A DNA stretch of 56,312 nucleotides from Neolecta irregularis DAH-3 (lineage: Eukaryota; Ascomycota; Neolectomycetes; Neolectales; Neolectaceae). Below the pieces are notes generated by a model. The model searched no databases. It was not told the DNA's origin and saw only the letters and a list, made by a program, of their open reading frames with translations. Each line of letters opens with the position of its first letter. The first letter of the stretch is position 1. Where the stretch lies: positions 1 through 56,312 of the forward strand of contig LXFE01000138.1 of NCBI GenBank assembly GCA_001929475.1, given 5' to 3'. The position numbers and the translations under genes are program-made. Shown piece after piece: positions 11,611 to 22,058 of this stretch.

Positions 11611-12670
11611 ATGCCCGTTTTCTCGTCTACCAAAAGCAATTTTTTATCGAGCTTCTCAAAGAAGAAACGGGGCTCAATCTTTACTTCAAAGAATTCCCCA
11701 GCTCCAGAGTCATCTCATAGCAATCTCTTATCCCGAGATGAATTGCATAAAGCAATTACTGCTTTAGAAGAAGTTCTCAAGTCATTTGATCAGTTAACGG
11801 AGTTCTCTCTCAGATATGGCCAGGCTGCAAAACATCATGCAAAGAATTTGAAGGGGCTTATGGGCTGTATCAAAGGTGACGATCAGAAAATGTATGCTCT
11901 TGTTCTCTCGTCATCCGCCGGGTATTTTGATGCTTTCGCGGCTACTCAAGAGAAATTGGTACATCCCCCGGAAAAAAAGGCTACTGATCGACTTTCAGAC
12001 TAAGCATATGCTTAAACAGTATAATTCACTTAATATCTATGCGGAAAAGTATTTTTCAAACCTCGCTAGTGAAGAAGCTTCTCTGGAAGCATTGACCATT
12101 AATTTGGACTCAAAACTTAAGAAACTTGCTACAACTTTTCACGCGCAGGGCACAAATGCTCCGGACTCCTATATTTACAAAATTCAAACACTGTCTTCTG
12201 GAATCAATGGATTGAGACTTACTCATAGTAAGAAGTATACCAATAAACAAAGAGAAGTCAACGCGGTCATAGCCAATAGCTCCGCCAAGTTGGCACTGTG
12301 TGGATATGCATGTCTTTCCGATGCAATCGTTTCATGTGGAGGGACCAATGGCATTGGTGGAGTAAATGCTTACGCTCCTTTCTGTCAACGAGATGTCATC
12401 CCACCTCTGGTTCCGCCTAAAAGTCAATCATTTCTAGGGTATGAAATGTCAGAATTTGAACTTGGCGTTGAGCACAAATATTACCGACATGACCGACCCC
12501 CTAGTTCATTCGCTTTAGCTAGGCGAAATGCCAATGAGAAAGAGAGAAAGTCAACAGCACAGAAGCCAGTGGATCTGAGTGAGATAGATGCAACTTCAAA
12601 AAAAGTCGCAGAACTAATCGGAATTTGCCGAGATCGCAAGCCGAATCTGGACCAGTATAAAGTCATATAG
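11611..12670 (+). CDS. BAR-like coiled-coil protein
   Basis: Exons 11611-11958 and 11999-12670 encode 339 aa; a 40-nt intron explains what otherwise looks like a frameshift in a run of seven A. The N-terminus is basic and Ser-rich (STKSNFLSSFSKKKRGS), suited to membrane contact. Residues about 40-230 are long amphipathic helices (ELHKAITALEEVLKSFDQL, HMLKQYNSLNIYAEKYFSN, LDSKLKKLATTFHAQG) resembling the BAR-domain proteins of the FAM92/Ivy1 type. The C-terminal third is less ordered and ends KVAELIGICRDRKPNLDQYKVI. A role in membrane curvature or endosome/cortex organisation is inferred from the fold only; the precise family is uncertain. Confidence 0.6.
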
Positions 12671-13082
12671 ATCTTTTTGCACGTGATCATCATGGATGGA
12701 GCGATGAGGACCTCGTGTAACTTAAAGAGACGCTTTTATTTTTTTCTTGTACAATGGAAAATCATTGAGGCTCTGACTAGATAACTCCAAGTTGGATACG
12801 GTTGATATTATCTTGGTTTGTTAGTTGTAACAGGACTCTACTCACAAAAATCTTTTACGTAACAAAAGCCTGTTGCAGCGTTTGCAGAGTTGTTGCTTTT
12901 GAATTATTTTCCTTTTTTCTAACTCCTCGCCTATTGGTAGAATTTTGTTGTTGACCATTTTATATTGTGGGTGTTGTGTGTGGGACAGGGACTTGGGCCA
13001 TTTCTCCTCTTGGTTGCTGTGCACCTGTTTTTTCTTTTTCGAAGAATTTGGGAGGACTCGGCAAAAATTATTCCAAGGTGAT

Positions 13083-13223
13083 GCACCAAACGCGCGCTTA
13101 AAATTAGAATTTTTAAAGAATTTCCAAATTTCATAAAATTCGGTACGCACCAAACGCGCGCTTAAAATTGGAATTCGAAGAATTGCCAAATTTCTGGAAA
13201 TTTGGCACGCACCAAACGCACCC
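13083..13223. repeat. tandem repeat, about 63-bp unit, 2.2 copies
   Basis: Units begin at 13083, 13147 and 13209 with GCACCAAACGCGCGCTTAAA or a variant. Each contains the same GAATT...CCAAATTT...AAATT order. The second unit contains an 8-bp-armed palindrome, CCAAATTT-ctgg-AAATTTGG. The third copy is truncated after 15 bases. No coding frame of known type crosses it. Confidence 0.75.
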
Positions 13224-13227
13224 ATAG

Positions 13228-13713
13228 ATGTTCATTTTCTTGGTTTCTTTAGTCACTTGTGATTCGATTGACCTTTCAGGCGACAAAGAGACGCTCTGGC
13301 TTGGCTACGGCATCTCCGAGACGCCCTTTCGCTTACGCGGCTGTGTAGGAATTATAGGCCACTATGATGGGACCACAACAACCCATGCTTGTAGCCTTCA
13401 AATGCTTCATGTAGACGAGGCAGGCCACCCCTTATGGATGAAAATGGTCTATTGAGTTTCAAAAATGGAAATGGCGATCTTTATGCGACATACCAAGCTT
13501 GGGGATACGGAGATTCTGGAAGATGGTCTGCAGCACATGACTGCTTATTCTATAATGAGTTCAAGTATGGATCAGACACAGGGAATTTTATCACCTATAC
13601 ATCCGCCTCTGAAAGATCTATTGAACAGGATGATTTCACTGGAGGAAGAGATGGATCAGAACGCTGTCAAGGCTGGGCCGATTACCATTGTTCCTGGACG
13701 TGATGGCTCATAG
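13228..13713 (+). other. overlapping short open frames, unassigned
   Basis: Three overlapping forward frames (13228-13455, 13434-13703, 13465-13713) are open for 75-89 codons. None shows a motif I can name. The frame ending in LLNRMISLEEEMDQNAVKAG looks most protein-like and could be the 3' exon of a small gene whose 5' exons are unclear; the other two are probably shadows. A decayed gene is equally possible. Confidence 0.25.
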
Positions 13714-14177
13714 ATAATCTTAATTATAATCTAAAACTTGGTCCTCGGATTTGGGAAATGAATTGGCAAACAAGATAACATGCTCTATCTATCCACCAAA
13801 AGAATCTATCAATAATTTATTTCGTTTTATCCAAATCATGTCACAACTGTCACATGCTTTACAACTACCCCTCTGCGTGCGACATATTATACGAGCAATG
13901 CTAAATCAGTCATGCCGTACAACATCCTGCAAGCCAGTCTATACCCGCTGAACTATCCATGACAATGGCTTTTAGCATATTTCCGCACAGAGGGTTGTTA
14001 TGGTTCCATTTTCAAGAGGAGCAACCTCTGTATCCTGGAAGAAGAATATAAGAAAAGGAATGTGTTGCGTAAATTATGAGCAAATGCTTAGTATTAGTCA
14101 AACAATTTGCGAAATGGAATGTATCACTCTTACTAGACTTAGCACGTTGGCTAAATAACTCTTAGCTTCGAAAATGA

Positions 14178-14560
14178 ATGCAATTGACCTGCGGACAGCG
14201 GATCAATGAATTTCCATTGCCGTGGAACTATTTTCTCCTAATCGACATGAACATCCCAATTCGAGCCCTTTTTTTCACGGTGTGCATCCAGTTCTTACTT
14301 TTTTCTCTAGGTCTGTTGAGTTACTTTTACTCTTCATTTGGGCAGAAATCAGGATATGCATCTCGGGCCACGGAAAACCTCTTGAATCATCCTCTCTCCA
14401 CCTATAATCAAACTCCTGGATTCGGTCAGATATATTGCATCAACCTTCCGGCAAGCTACTGGGTGGTTAGCCACAATGACACCAAATGTAAAGTTGCCTA
14501 CTTTACCTTCCCCATCTCCACTCCTCCACCTTAATTATTACAATTATATCTTAATATTAT
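14178..14560 (+). pseudogene. amino-acid permease (APC family) fragment
   Basis: The frame at 14178-14534 reads NIPIRALFFTVCIQFLLFS, the loop-plus-helix expected in fungal GABA/choline-type permeases (xVPxRAxxxxxxIQxLL). It is followed by GFGQIYCINLPASYWVV, like the conserved GRFGY..N..A..W block, and YFTFPIS, like the xxFP segment before the last helices. The usual intervening helices are missing or altered, the frame stops early, and no start or flanking transporter sequence is present. I read it as a decayed remnant. Homology rests on pattern memory, so confidence is moderate. Confidence 0.45.
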
Positions 14561-15309
14561 CGTCTTCTTTGAGTTTTTGTTGCCTGGCACAAGCTGCTCA
14601 TACTGTGACATTGCCACCTGCCCCTTTGTCTTCTTATTTAGAGCACTTGTCTTTCAATCCTCGAGTGTCTGCAGGTTTTTCTGTGAGTCAATTGAAGCTG
14701 GTAAATATTCTGTAGTTGGTAATGAAGATGGTGCTGGTAAAGATCAAAGCTGCTACTCTTGCCGAGCAGCCTGCCAGAGCTCTCCAGGCAGGTGGTTCAA
14801 TCGCTTGGAGGGGCAGGCGGTTTAGATCTGCCCAACCGCCCGCCCGTAGCCCGAGCAAAGGCTCACAAAGAATCACCCTCCACAGGATTCTGCAGTACTG
14901 GAGGACAAAGATTTTAAAGATAGTTGATAGTTGATAATGGATGTATGTATCCTTTGCGTGAGAGCTTTGTTTCTCATCAGCTGATTATTAGCCAAGGATA
15001 CTTGAGTTCAAAGTGCTTGTAGTAGTTCAAACCCAGATGGTGTTTATGGAATACGATAGCGTGTCAAAGCAATTAATTATACAATTATGCCTCTGAAGCT
15101 CTCTATCAAAAAAGGGCAAGTCACATAGTCATTCTGTCTTTATTATGTGACTGCGTTCGAGATTCTGCGATCATGCTACTTGACATCAAGTGTCGGAATA
15201 CAAACAAAGCCCAACAATAAACCCAATTCTACGGAAACTACAATCCAACGAAACCCAAATTACAAAGAATCACGAAAGCTGACCCCATACACTCTGAAAT
15301 TTCCCGCAT

Positions 15310-17067
15310 TTACAAAGGCACCGTCAGATCATCCACATCTCCTTGATAGACGACACCATCGTCGTGTAGAAATTGGGGAGCATTCCGTTTACTTCTTTTT
15401 ACTAGCTCAAAGAGTGAAAAGATGAAGTTGCAGCCTGAAACCTCTGAAAGTTTTGCCTTCATCTTGCCAGGCAACGTTTTCATTCTCGCTCCGGTCTTGT
15501 TCAAGAAGAACCCATTGATAACAAGTTCTTTTAGGGCTGTCTTGGTGCCAGTAAAATGATCTTCAAGCGATTTTAGATCATCGTTGTAGACTTCAACAGC
15601 GTCGTTGCGATCGGTGTCGGGGTGAAATTTGAGACTAGAGAAAAATGGAAGACTACTGGTGTGCTTTAGTGTAATATTCACAACGGGATGTTTCCGTCGT
15701 TCCGTTGCTGTTGCGAAACTGAGAGCTATAATGTTGCCATAAAGCGTAATACTTCGCAGTTTTTTGGAGATGACTTTCAGGGCTTCTTGCCAAACGCCAG
15801 GGTCGATATTCCCATAACGAGAATGTAAAATTAGCTGCTCGAGATGTTCAAATCGAGAGATCATGTCAATAAATGCTGTAACATATGTCGCGTCTAATAT
15901 ATTATTTTCGTTCAAATCAGTGCTAAGTTTCTTTGTGTGAGTATAAAGCGATAATCGTCGAACGCCAGTGAGATATCTACCTGCCTTTTCCATGCTAATG
16001 TCACTTGCAACTGTGAGAAGGACAGGGATTGATGGTACAAGATCATCTAAAAGAAGGCTTCTAACAAGGTACTGGGCTAGAGTTATTTCGATAGAAGTTT
16101 TTGGCACCTCGAGAATATCAATTGCAAACCGTAACCATTCCTCCTTGAATTCTTCTATTGAGTGATCAATGCAATGCTTAACTTGCAAGCGCTGAGGTTT
16201 TCGCGCGAAGAACCTAGCGGAAGGATTGGCAGCGATTAGAGCCCGATAGAGGTCGTAATATTCTCCATAGCTCCACCCATTCCTGAAAAAGGTCTCAAGA
16301 AGTTCTGGTCTGGTGGACCCTCTGATGTCTAGAATCTTCAAGCTCTCCCACCGCGGTACAAAGGATAAGAATTGGGTAATCTGATCGTGCTGCCATAAAA
16401 ATCCGCCGCGGAAAATCTGAATTTGATGCTCAAGCATAGCCTGGTAAGATTTGGGGCCTTGTTGTATGCCTATTCCTATAACATTGTATTCGATTTCAGT
16501 GACATTCGGGAACAAGCCCAGAATAATCGGCAATATCGAGACCTCATCTGCTTCATTCTCACTTTCACTGGAGTGATCGAGGGAAAAATCCATAATGGCA
16601 TTCAGATTTCTGATATTTCCTTTGGTCAAGGTATCTCTTCTCAGTCGTATGGACTTTACCTTTTGACCACAACATAAGTATACTGAATGCGTGCGCAGGA
16701 TAACAGCCAATCTCTCGATATCTTCAGCTACTAAAAAAGCGCTCAAGTCCAACTGCTGGATATTCGGACAAGTTGCAATGATATAAAGAAGATCAGGAAG
16801 AGCGGATACTGACAAGTCTTGATGTACCGGGAATCTTTTAACCCAGGATGCATTCTTTGGAGTGAGATACTGATATACGAAGGTACGGAACAGAGTCCTT
16901 GGAGGTCGGGGTACTGCATATAAAAGTGGAAGAAGTTCGGTATAAAGGTATTTGCAGCTGAGAATGAGGCTCCAGACTGACTGATGTTCCAAGTAGCCAT
17001 TCAAATGCAGTACAAGGTCAGAGCAGGTTTGCAATGTTCGAAGAAAGGGCGATTGTTGATGATACAT
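15310..17067 (-). CDS. F-box/LRR-like protein
   Basis: Intronless 585-codon frame starting MYHQQSPFLRTLQTCSDLVL. Residues about 10-55 resemble a degenerate F-box (LVLHLNGYLEHQSVWSLILSCKYLYTELLPLLYA), followed by irregular leucine-rich segments (IQQLDLSAFLV, ESLKILDIRGS, HLEQLILHSR, KLRSITLYGNII). This is the layout of fungal SCF substrate adaptors, in which the F-box binds Skp1 and the repeats bind substrate. No substrate can be inferred. Absence of introns contrasts with most of the window but is shared with the F-box gene at 41269. It is divergent from COX15 over 316 bp. Confidence 0.65.
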   Translation of the reverse strand: MYHQQSPFLRTLQTCSDLVLHLNGYLEHQSVWSLILSCKYLYTELLPLLYAVPRPPRTLFRTFVYQYLTPKNASWVKRFPVHQDLSVSALPDLLYIIATCPNIQQLDLSAFLVAEDIERLAVILRTHSVYLCCGQKVKSIRLRRDTLTKGNIRNLNAIMDFSLDHSSESENEADEVSILPIILGLFPNVTEIEYNVIGIGIQQGPKSYQAMLEHQIQIFRGGFLWQHDQITQFLSFVPRWESLKILDIRGSTRPELLETFFRNGWSYGEYYDLYRALIAANPSARFFARKPQRLQVKHCIDHSIEEFKEEWLRFAIDILEVPKTSIEITLAQYLVRSLLLDDLVPSIPVLLTVASDISMEKAGRYLTGVRRLSLYTHTKKLSTDLNENNILDATYVTAFIDMISRFEHLEQLILHSRYGNIDPGVWQEALKVISKKLRSITLYGNIIALSFATATERRKHPVVNITLKHTSSLPFFSSLKFHPDTDRNDAVEVYNDDLKSLEDHFTGTKTALKELVINGFFLNKTGARMKTLPGKMKAKLSEVSGCNFIFSLFELVKRSKRNAPQFLHDDGVVYQGDVDDLTVPL

Positions 17068-17383
17068 TGTTGGCGACAGGTCTTATTTCCCTCAATACGA
17101 TTCAACTTCCAAATACCGCCGAAGTAGAGCATACTCTTCCCGACTAATTCTTGCAGGTTATGCAAATATATGATGCCAAAGAACAGAGAGGCGGTCGGTG
17201 CAGTGGTGGTGGAGTGGATATTGTACGAAGCCGAGATACATAGAAGTGAGCAATCGTAGACAAGTGACATTCGTCCATTCTTGCTCTTCGTTGTCTTGTT
17301 TATTGCAATTCACATTCGCATTCTACTTGACAAGCCAAGATCATATCTCGACCTAACCACACCCTCCATTTTCTTTCCCTCCG
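17068..17383. promoter_or_regulatory. divergent promoter F-box gene / COX15
   Basis: 316 bp between opposed start codons. Short open frames cross it on both strands, but none has recognisable content. No specific factor site identified. Confidence 0.4.
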
Positions 17384-18784
17384 ATGCTACCAGTGATTCG
17401 CACCCGGATATATCAGAGATGTTTGCAGTCTCCATCAAACCCTGTTATAAAATGTGTTTGGATCAATCGTATTTTAGTGCGAAGATATTCATCTCCATTA
17501 GAAGCAGCTGCGGCAGATGTGCCAATAAAACCAACACCAGCTAATGCTCCCATTACGCATAAACAGGTCGGATACTGGTTGCTAGGGTCAGCAGGCCTTG
17601 TCTTCGGGATTGTAGTGGTGGGTGGATTGACTCGATTAACCGAGAGTGGGTACAACCAAAACATTTTATTGTTGTTTCTTATCTCTAGACTAAGTATAAC
17701 AGAATGGAATCCGGTTACCGGTGTCCTCCCTCCACTGACCCAAGATGCATGGATCGAAGAGTTTCAAAAGTATAAACGTCATCCAGAATACAAACTTCTC
17801 AATCAAAACATTTCCCTCGACGAATTCAAGTTCATTTTTTTTATGGAATGGGCTCACCGAATCTGGGGTCGAGTAATTGGTCTATCATTTATTCTTCCTA
17901 TGACATATTTCATTGCTCGAAAGAAAGTCACTCCACGAATCCGCAATCGGCTCTTGGGAATTGCAGGGTTGATTGGGTTTCAGGGCTTCATCGGATGGTG
18001 GATGGTCAGATCTGGCCTGGGAGAGGATCTGAAAGATCAGTCGGGTGTTCCCCGAGTGTCCCAGTATCGTCTTGCAACACATCTGGGATTAGCTTTTACA
18101 GTTTATCTATTGATGTTGCATACTGGCCTCAGTATATTGAATGAGCATCGATTTTCCGCCTCACACGCATACCGCGATGCAATTATTGCTCTCAAATTAC
18201 CAGCCCTGCGAAATTTCAAGATTGCAGTGGGACTTACGGGTGCGATGGTTTTTCTAACGGCACTATCTGGTGCATTTGTAGCGGGACTCGATGCTGGAAT
18301 GATATACAATACCTTTCCACTAATGGGAGAATCTTTATTTCCACCAAAATCAGAATTGATATCTCCAAATTACGCTCGTTCTTCCAGCGATATCACATGG
18401 AGGAATATGTTGGAAAACCCTGTTACTGCTCAGCTCGATCATCGAGTTCTTGCTATCTCGACATTTGCAGCGATTGTAGCGCTATGGGCTTATTCTCGTC
18501 GGCTGCCTTTACCCCGGCCTGTGCTCAAAGCAACTGGAGGGGTTCTACATGTTGCACTACTTCAAGTCGCTCTCGGAATTTCGACGCTTCTATACGTCGT
18601 TCCCATACCTCTCGCTGCTGCTCATCAAGCTGGAAGTTTGGCGCTTTTGACGATGTTTGTGGTTCTGGGAAGTCGCCTCAGAGTTCCTCGGACTCTTATG
18701 GCCTCTGGAATATCTCGTTCCAAAATTCATCGAAGTTCGCTGCTTATTGCAGGTGTTGGAATCCATGCTAATAAAACCACATAA
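17384..18784 (+). CDS. COX15: haem A synthase
   Basis: Mitochondrial inner-membrane enzyme that oxidises haem O to haem A for cytochrome c oxidase. Exons 17384-17649 and 17689-18784 encode 453 aa; the 39-nt intron is in frame, so the reading frame stays open through it, but removing it restores the conserved GGLTRLTESGLSITEW. Other family blocks: FMEWAHRIWGRVIGL (haem-ligand His), QGFIGWWMVRSGL, RLATHLGLA, ALSGAFVAGLDAGMIYNTFP, AQLDHRVLA, and PLAAAHQAGSLALL. About eight hydrophobic helices are visible. The Arg-rich N-terminus fits mitochondrial import. SCO1 lies 1 kb downstream, a second assembly factor for the same enzyme. Confidence 0.95.
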   Translation: MLPVIRTRIYQRCLQSPSNPVIKCVWINRILVRRYSSPLEAAAADVPIKPTPANAPITHKQVGYWLLGSAGLVFGIVVVGGLTRLTESGYNQNILLLFLISRLSITEWNPVTGVLPPLTQDAWIEEFQKYKRHPEYKLLNQNISLDEFKFIFFMEWAHRIWGRVIGLSFILPMTYFIARKKVTPRIRNRLLGIAGLIGFQGFIGWWMVRSGLGEDLKDQSGVPRVSQYRLATHLGLAFTVYLLMLHTGLSILNEHRFSASHAYRDAIIALKLPALRNFKIAVGLTGAMVFLTALSGAFVAGLDAGMIYNTFPLMGESLFPPKSELISPNYARSSSDITWRNMLENPVTAQLDHRVLAISTFAAIVALWAYSRRLPLPRPVLKATGGVLHVALLQVALGISTLLYVVPIPLAAAHQAGSLALLTMFVVLGSRLRVPRTLMASGISRSKIHRSSLLIAGVGIHANKTT

Positions 18785-19765
18785 GGTGGTGTAACCTTTC
18801 GAGTTGAATGTGACATGAACAATCGGTCAAGACATGAATTACTCTTCTTTGATCGACTTATCATTGGTTTAACTATATTCATGGCTACTTGGTGTCTTTG
18901 CTATGCCCCTCTCATACACTGGGAGAGTCTCCACTTCTCCCTTTACCACCACCCAGGCTTACTCCAAGGCAGCATCTCCGTTACAATGATCCAACAACTG
19001 GTCTGACGGAAGTGTTTCACGTGATATTAAATAATGCTATGTAGCCCTTATCCTCCTATGTCTCCTCCCTATCCGCTTTCCTACCTGCCTCACCAGCCCG
19101 TCTCTCCCACCTCGCACTCCCGTCTCGCCCATCTTTCCCGCCCGGTGCACCCGTCTTTCCCACCTCGCGCACCGTTCTAGCCCGTTTGACCCGTCTGTTT
19201 GGCCTGTTTGGTCACCCGCATTGCCCACCCGCCTGTCAGTTTCTTCTTGCCAATATTTAGATAAATATAAGGAATTATTTACATAATATAGCATTATACC
19301 TGCTTTTTAACATATTCCTGCTCTGCCCTGCATGCCACCTCCCAAAATTGTGTTCACATGTTAGGCCTATCCCCAACACTGCAACTGGATATATGTATGT
19401 GGAACTGCAAATTGAAGTTGAATCAAGCTTATTCAGTTGTCAGATTTCCACAGCGCTCCCACTGGAAAACGAAACTGCCCATTAATAATACCTCTCTCTG
19501 TAACCATTAGTATGAACATCCAACACGGCCACAATGTGCTTCTGGACCACAAGCCGACGAAGTATTATTATGGAGCCCAATTGGATTGCTTCGAATATTT
19601 GACCTTGCCTTTGGAATCATGGGTAGGTATTATAGATTTAAACAACGCCAATCATATTTGTATCTAGCAGAATGTGCCATCTATTGAGACCATCGAACGC
19701 CAACCTTCCGAATCGGTTGGCAATGAAATTTCGTTACGCCACCTTCGAAATATAATTGTTCCACA
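18785..19765. other. intergenic between COX15 and SCO1
   Basis: Contains CACGTG at 19018-19023 and a strongly strand-biased pyrimidine tract at 19045-19235 (separate entry). The rest is AT-rich with only short frames. The SCO1 promoter must lie at its 3' end. Confidence 0.5.
19045..19235. repeat. pyrimidine-rich degenerate tandem repeat
   Basis: The plus strand is dominated by C and T in irregular repeats of CCCGTCT, CCCACCTCGC and CCCGCC-type words, for example TCTTTCCCGCCCGGTGCACC near 19132. It differs sharply from the AT-rich flanks. No coding frame of interest on either strand. Confidence 0.6.
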
Positions 19766-20815
19766 ATGCATCTTGCACGAGGTGAAGAGGCTTTCTTTAT
19801 GATATTTTCTCATTTTAGAGGTGCTGAAGCTTCGCAGTGTAGTGCCTAGACCAATTGTAAGAGTGCAGAACCTTCGCAACTTCAATACCACATCCCAAAT
19901 TCATGCAGGCTCGAAATTCGATACTGAGCAAATAAGATCAAGGGAACGGAGAGGAGTATAATATCTCTGTAGCAATTGACTGATCTAATAGCCATTTACA
20001 TGGAAGGCCGGGGTTTTATTTCTTGTCACAGGGTCGTTCTTAGCGTGGTATTTCAAATCCGAGAAAGAGAGAATGAAACGAAAGCGTATAAGCCACTTGC
20101 GCAGACATATCTGAAGAATAAGGTAGAGGAGAGTCAAACAAGGCTATTGGAAAGCCTCGAGTTGGTGGCCCTTTTAAATTAATTGATCATAATGGAAAAA
20201 ATGTCACAGACGAGGATTTTCTTGGAAGACATATGTTGGTACGAAATTTCTCTGCGCTCATTTTGCTCACGCAAGGTATATTTTGGGTTTTCGCATTGTC
20301 CAGATATTTGTCCCGATGAGCTGGACAAGATGGCATTGATGATCGACAGTAAGTTAAACCTGAATGCCTGTATGGTTTAAGAGGATAGCGATAAATAAGA
20401 AAACGCAAAAGATGACGCCCATTTTTATTACCTGCGATCCTGCTCGAGATAATCCTAAGCAATTGAAAAACTATCTCAAAGGTTTTTCTCATCTCATAAA
20501 GTTTTGCCTGATGTTAGAATTTCATGAAGGCATCATCGGTTTGACTGGAGACTGGGAGAACATTCGGTCTGTCTGTAAAGCCTATCGAGTTTATTTTTCA
20601 ACGCCTCCGGATGCCAAGCCTGGCGATGATTACTTGGTAGACCATTCCATCTTCTTTTATTTGATGGGCATGTACCTTGTGAAACATTGGTCTAATTATC
20701 TGTAGATCCTGAAGGTCAGTTTGTCGATGCGTTTGGTCGACAAATGACTGGAGAAGAGACGACGAAGAAAATTTTGGCATACGTAGGAGACTGGGAACCT
20801 TCAAAGGCCCTATGA
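19766..20815 (+). CDS. SCO1: mitochondrial copper chaperone Sco1
   Basis: Inner-membrane copper donor for Cox2. Reconstructed exons: 19766-19781, 19819-19955, 19992-20085, 20129-20238, 20276-about 20348, about 20384-20481, 20518-20667, 20706-20815. Seen in order: presequence ([17 protein letters not shown]), [20 protein letters not shown] (membrane helix), [27 protein letters not shown] with the CxxxC copper site, [35 protein letters not shown], and [14 protein letters not shown] with the third copper ligand His. Introns are 36-43 nt. The last (20668-20705) has a GC donor. The junction near 20348/20384 is one base short of a canonical splice: CAGTAAGT where CAGGTAAGT is expected. It converges on the RNase III gene with 52 bp between stops. 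Confidence 0.9.
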
Positions 20816-20867
20816 GTACAGTTGATTTCGGTTTGTCTCATTAAAGAAATGAAAATTCCGTTATATT

Positions 20868-22058
20868 CTATCCAGAAGTACACTGATATCTTTGCATCAA
20901 ATCCTGCCAAATATCGATAGATTCAGTTATGGTCTTCCATGCTTTCATAGCAGCCAATGTCTTCGCATTCTTTTGGTTCATAGCTGCCCCTCTACCAAAT
21001 TCTTGGCCGTCAACACAACAGGTGAAGACGTACTGAGCTCCTATACCGCTGGATATCATATTGTAAGCTACTCGAGCAGTCGTCCCTACAAAAAGATTGT
21101 GAAGCTTTTGTTTCGCATTACTATCTGGGATCACTTCGGTGACCAATTTCTCCTCATATTCTTCAATATGAGGTTTCGCGAGTTCGTATAGCCATTTCTC
21201 TACTATCTGGGGTCCGTCATTTGAATCAAGAATCAATCCTCCGATATAAGCCTCAAAGATATCGGCGATGACTTTTGTTTGTGAACGAAGACCTTCTCGT
21301 TCACAACTGTCCGCGAGCAAAAGTTTCTTCTCGAAACCATATAGTTTACTGAATTTTTCGGCCATCACATTTCCGATTAACTTTGAACGGAATATCGACA
21401 AACCGCCTTCGCGGAGGGTTGTGAACTTTGTAAATACCAAACGTGTCATGCAGTGATTGTAGTACGAATCGCCAAGAAACTCTAGACGTTCATTGTGAGG
21501 AATATCCTTGTCGTATGCATCTCTGTAGTCGGCGGCATATGATTTATGCGTAAAGACCTGGTCAACGATGGCGGTATTATTGATGGGAGGTAATGGAGGC
21601 GGATATGAAGATGTTTTGCGGGGAGTTAGAGGTGTATGTCCGAGATACGACGGTAGTACAGTCGCGAAAAAAGCATCTTCAGGGATCTGTGACGTATTCT
21701 CGAATGAAAAATCTCCGGCTCTATGTGCTGTTTTGAGGGTTTCCGCGAGTCTAAGTTTCGCGAGTACATTCTTGGATATGGCGTCATCCTTTGGCGCCGA
21801 AAAGTCGTTGGGTATAGCATTAAGAAGACCCTGCAAAATTTCCAAAAGTTTTTCGACTTTCTCTATGATTCTTGAATCAGTTTCATCCTAGAGGTCTCAG
21901 CCGTCAAATAGTCGATAAAATGGTGATAAAACCACCCAGTTGTACCCTACCTTTTGCGTTTTCGATTCTTCATCTTCTTTTAGCCGCTTCAACTTTTCTG
22001 CTGCTGGGTCAATAAGCTGTCCATAAGGCTCAGTTTGGTCTCGCCTTCTTTTGGCCAT
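20868..22058 (-). CDS. RNT1: double-strand-specific ribonuclease III
   Basis: Exons 21951-22058 and 20868-21887 encode 375 aa, close to S. pombe Pac1. Cleaves dsRNA in pre-rRNA, snRNA and snoRNA maturation (nucleus). The N-terminus is charged (MAKRRRDQTEPY). The nuclease domain carries the signature HNERLEFLGDSYYNH and the second acidic site around ADIFEAYIGGLILD. The C-terminal dsRNA-binding domain ends with GRGAAMNQKNAKTLAAMKAW. The single 63-nt intron is phase 0. The start at 22058 is the ATG of a separate small exon; starting inside exon 2 would remove the charged N-terminus. Confidence 0.93.

Larger units (their letters stand above)
12671..15309. other. gene-poor stretch of decayed sequence
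   Basis: About 2.6 kb without a complete gene. It holds a CACGTG at 12680-12685, a 2.2-copy tandem repeat (13083-13223), unplaced short frames at 13228-13713, and a permease-like fragment (14178-14560). A GC-rich patch at 14755-14860 (GGCAGGCGG and CCGCCCGCCC) has no assigned role. Confidence 0.5.

Noticed and set aside
11959-11998. Apparent frameshift in a run of seven A in the BAR-like gene
   Set aside because: A 40-nt GT-AG intron with a CTGAT branch-like word removes the whole segment and restores the frame.
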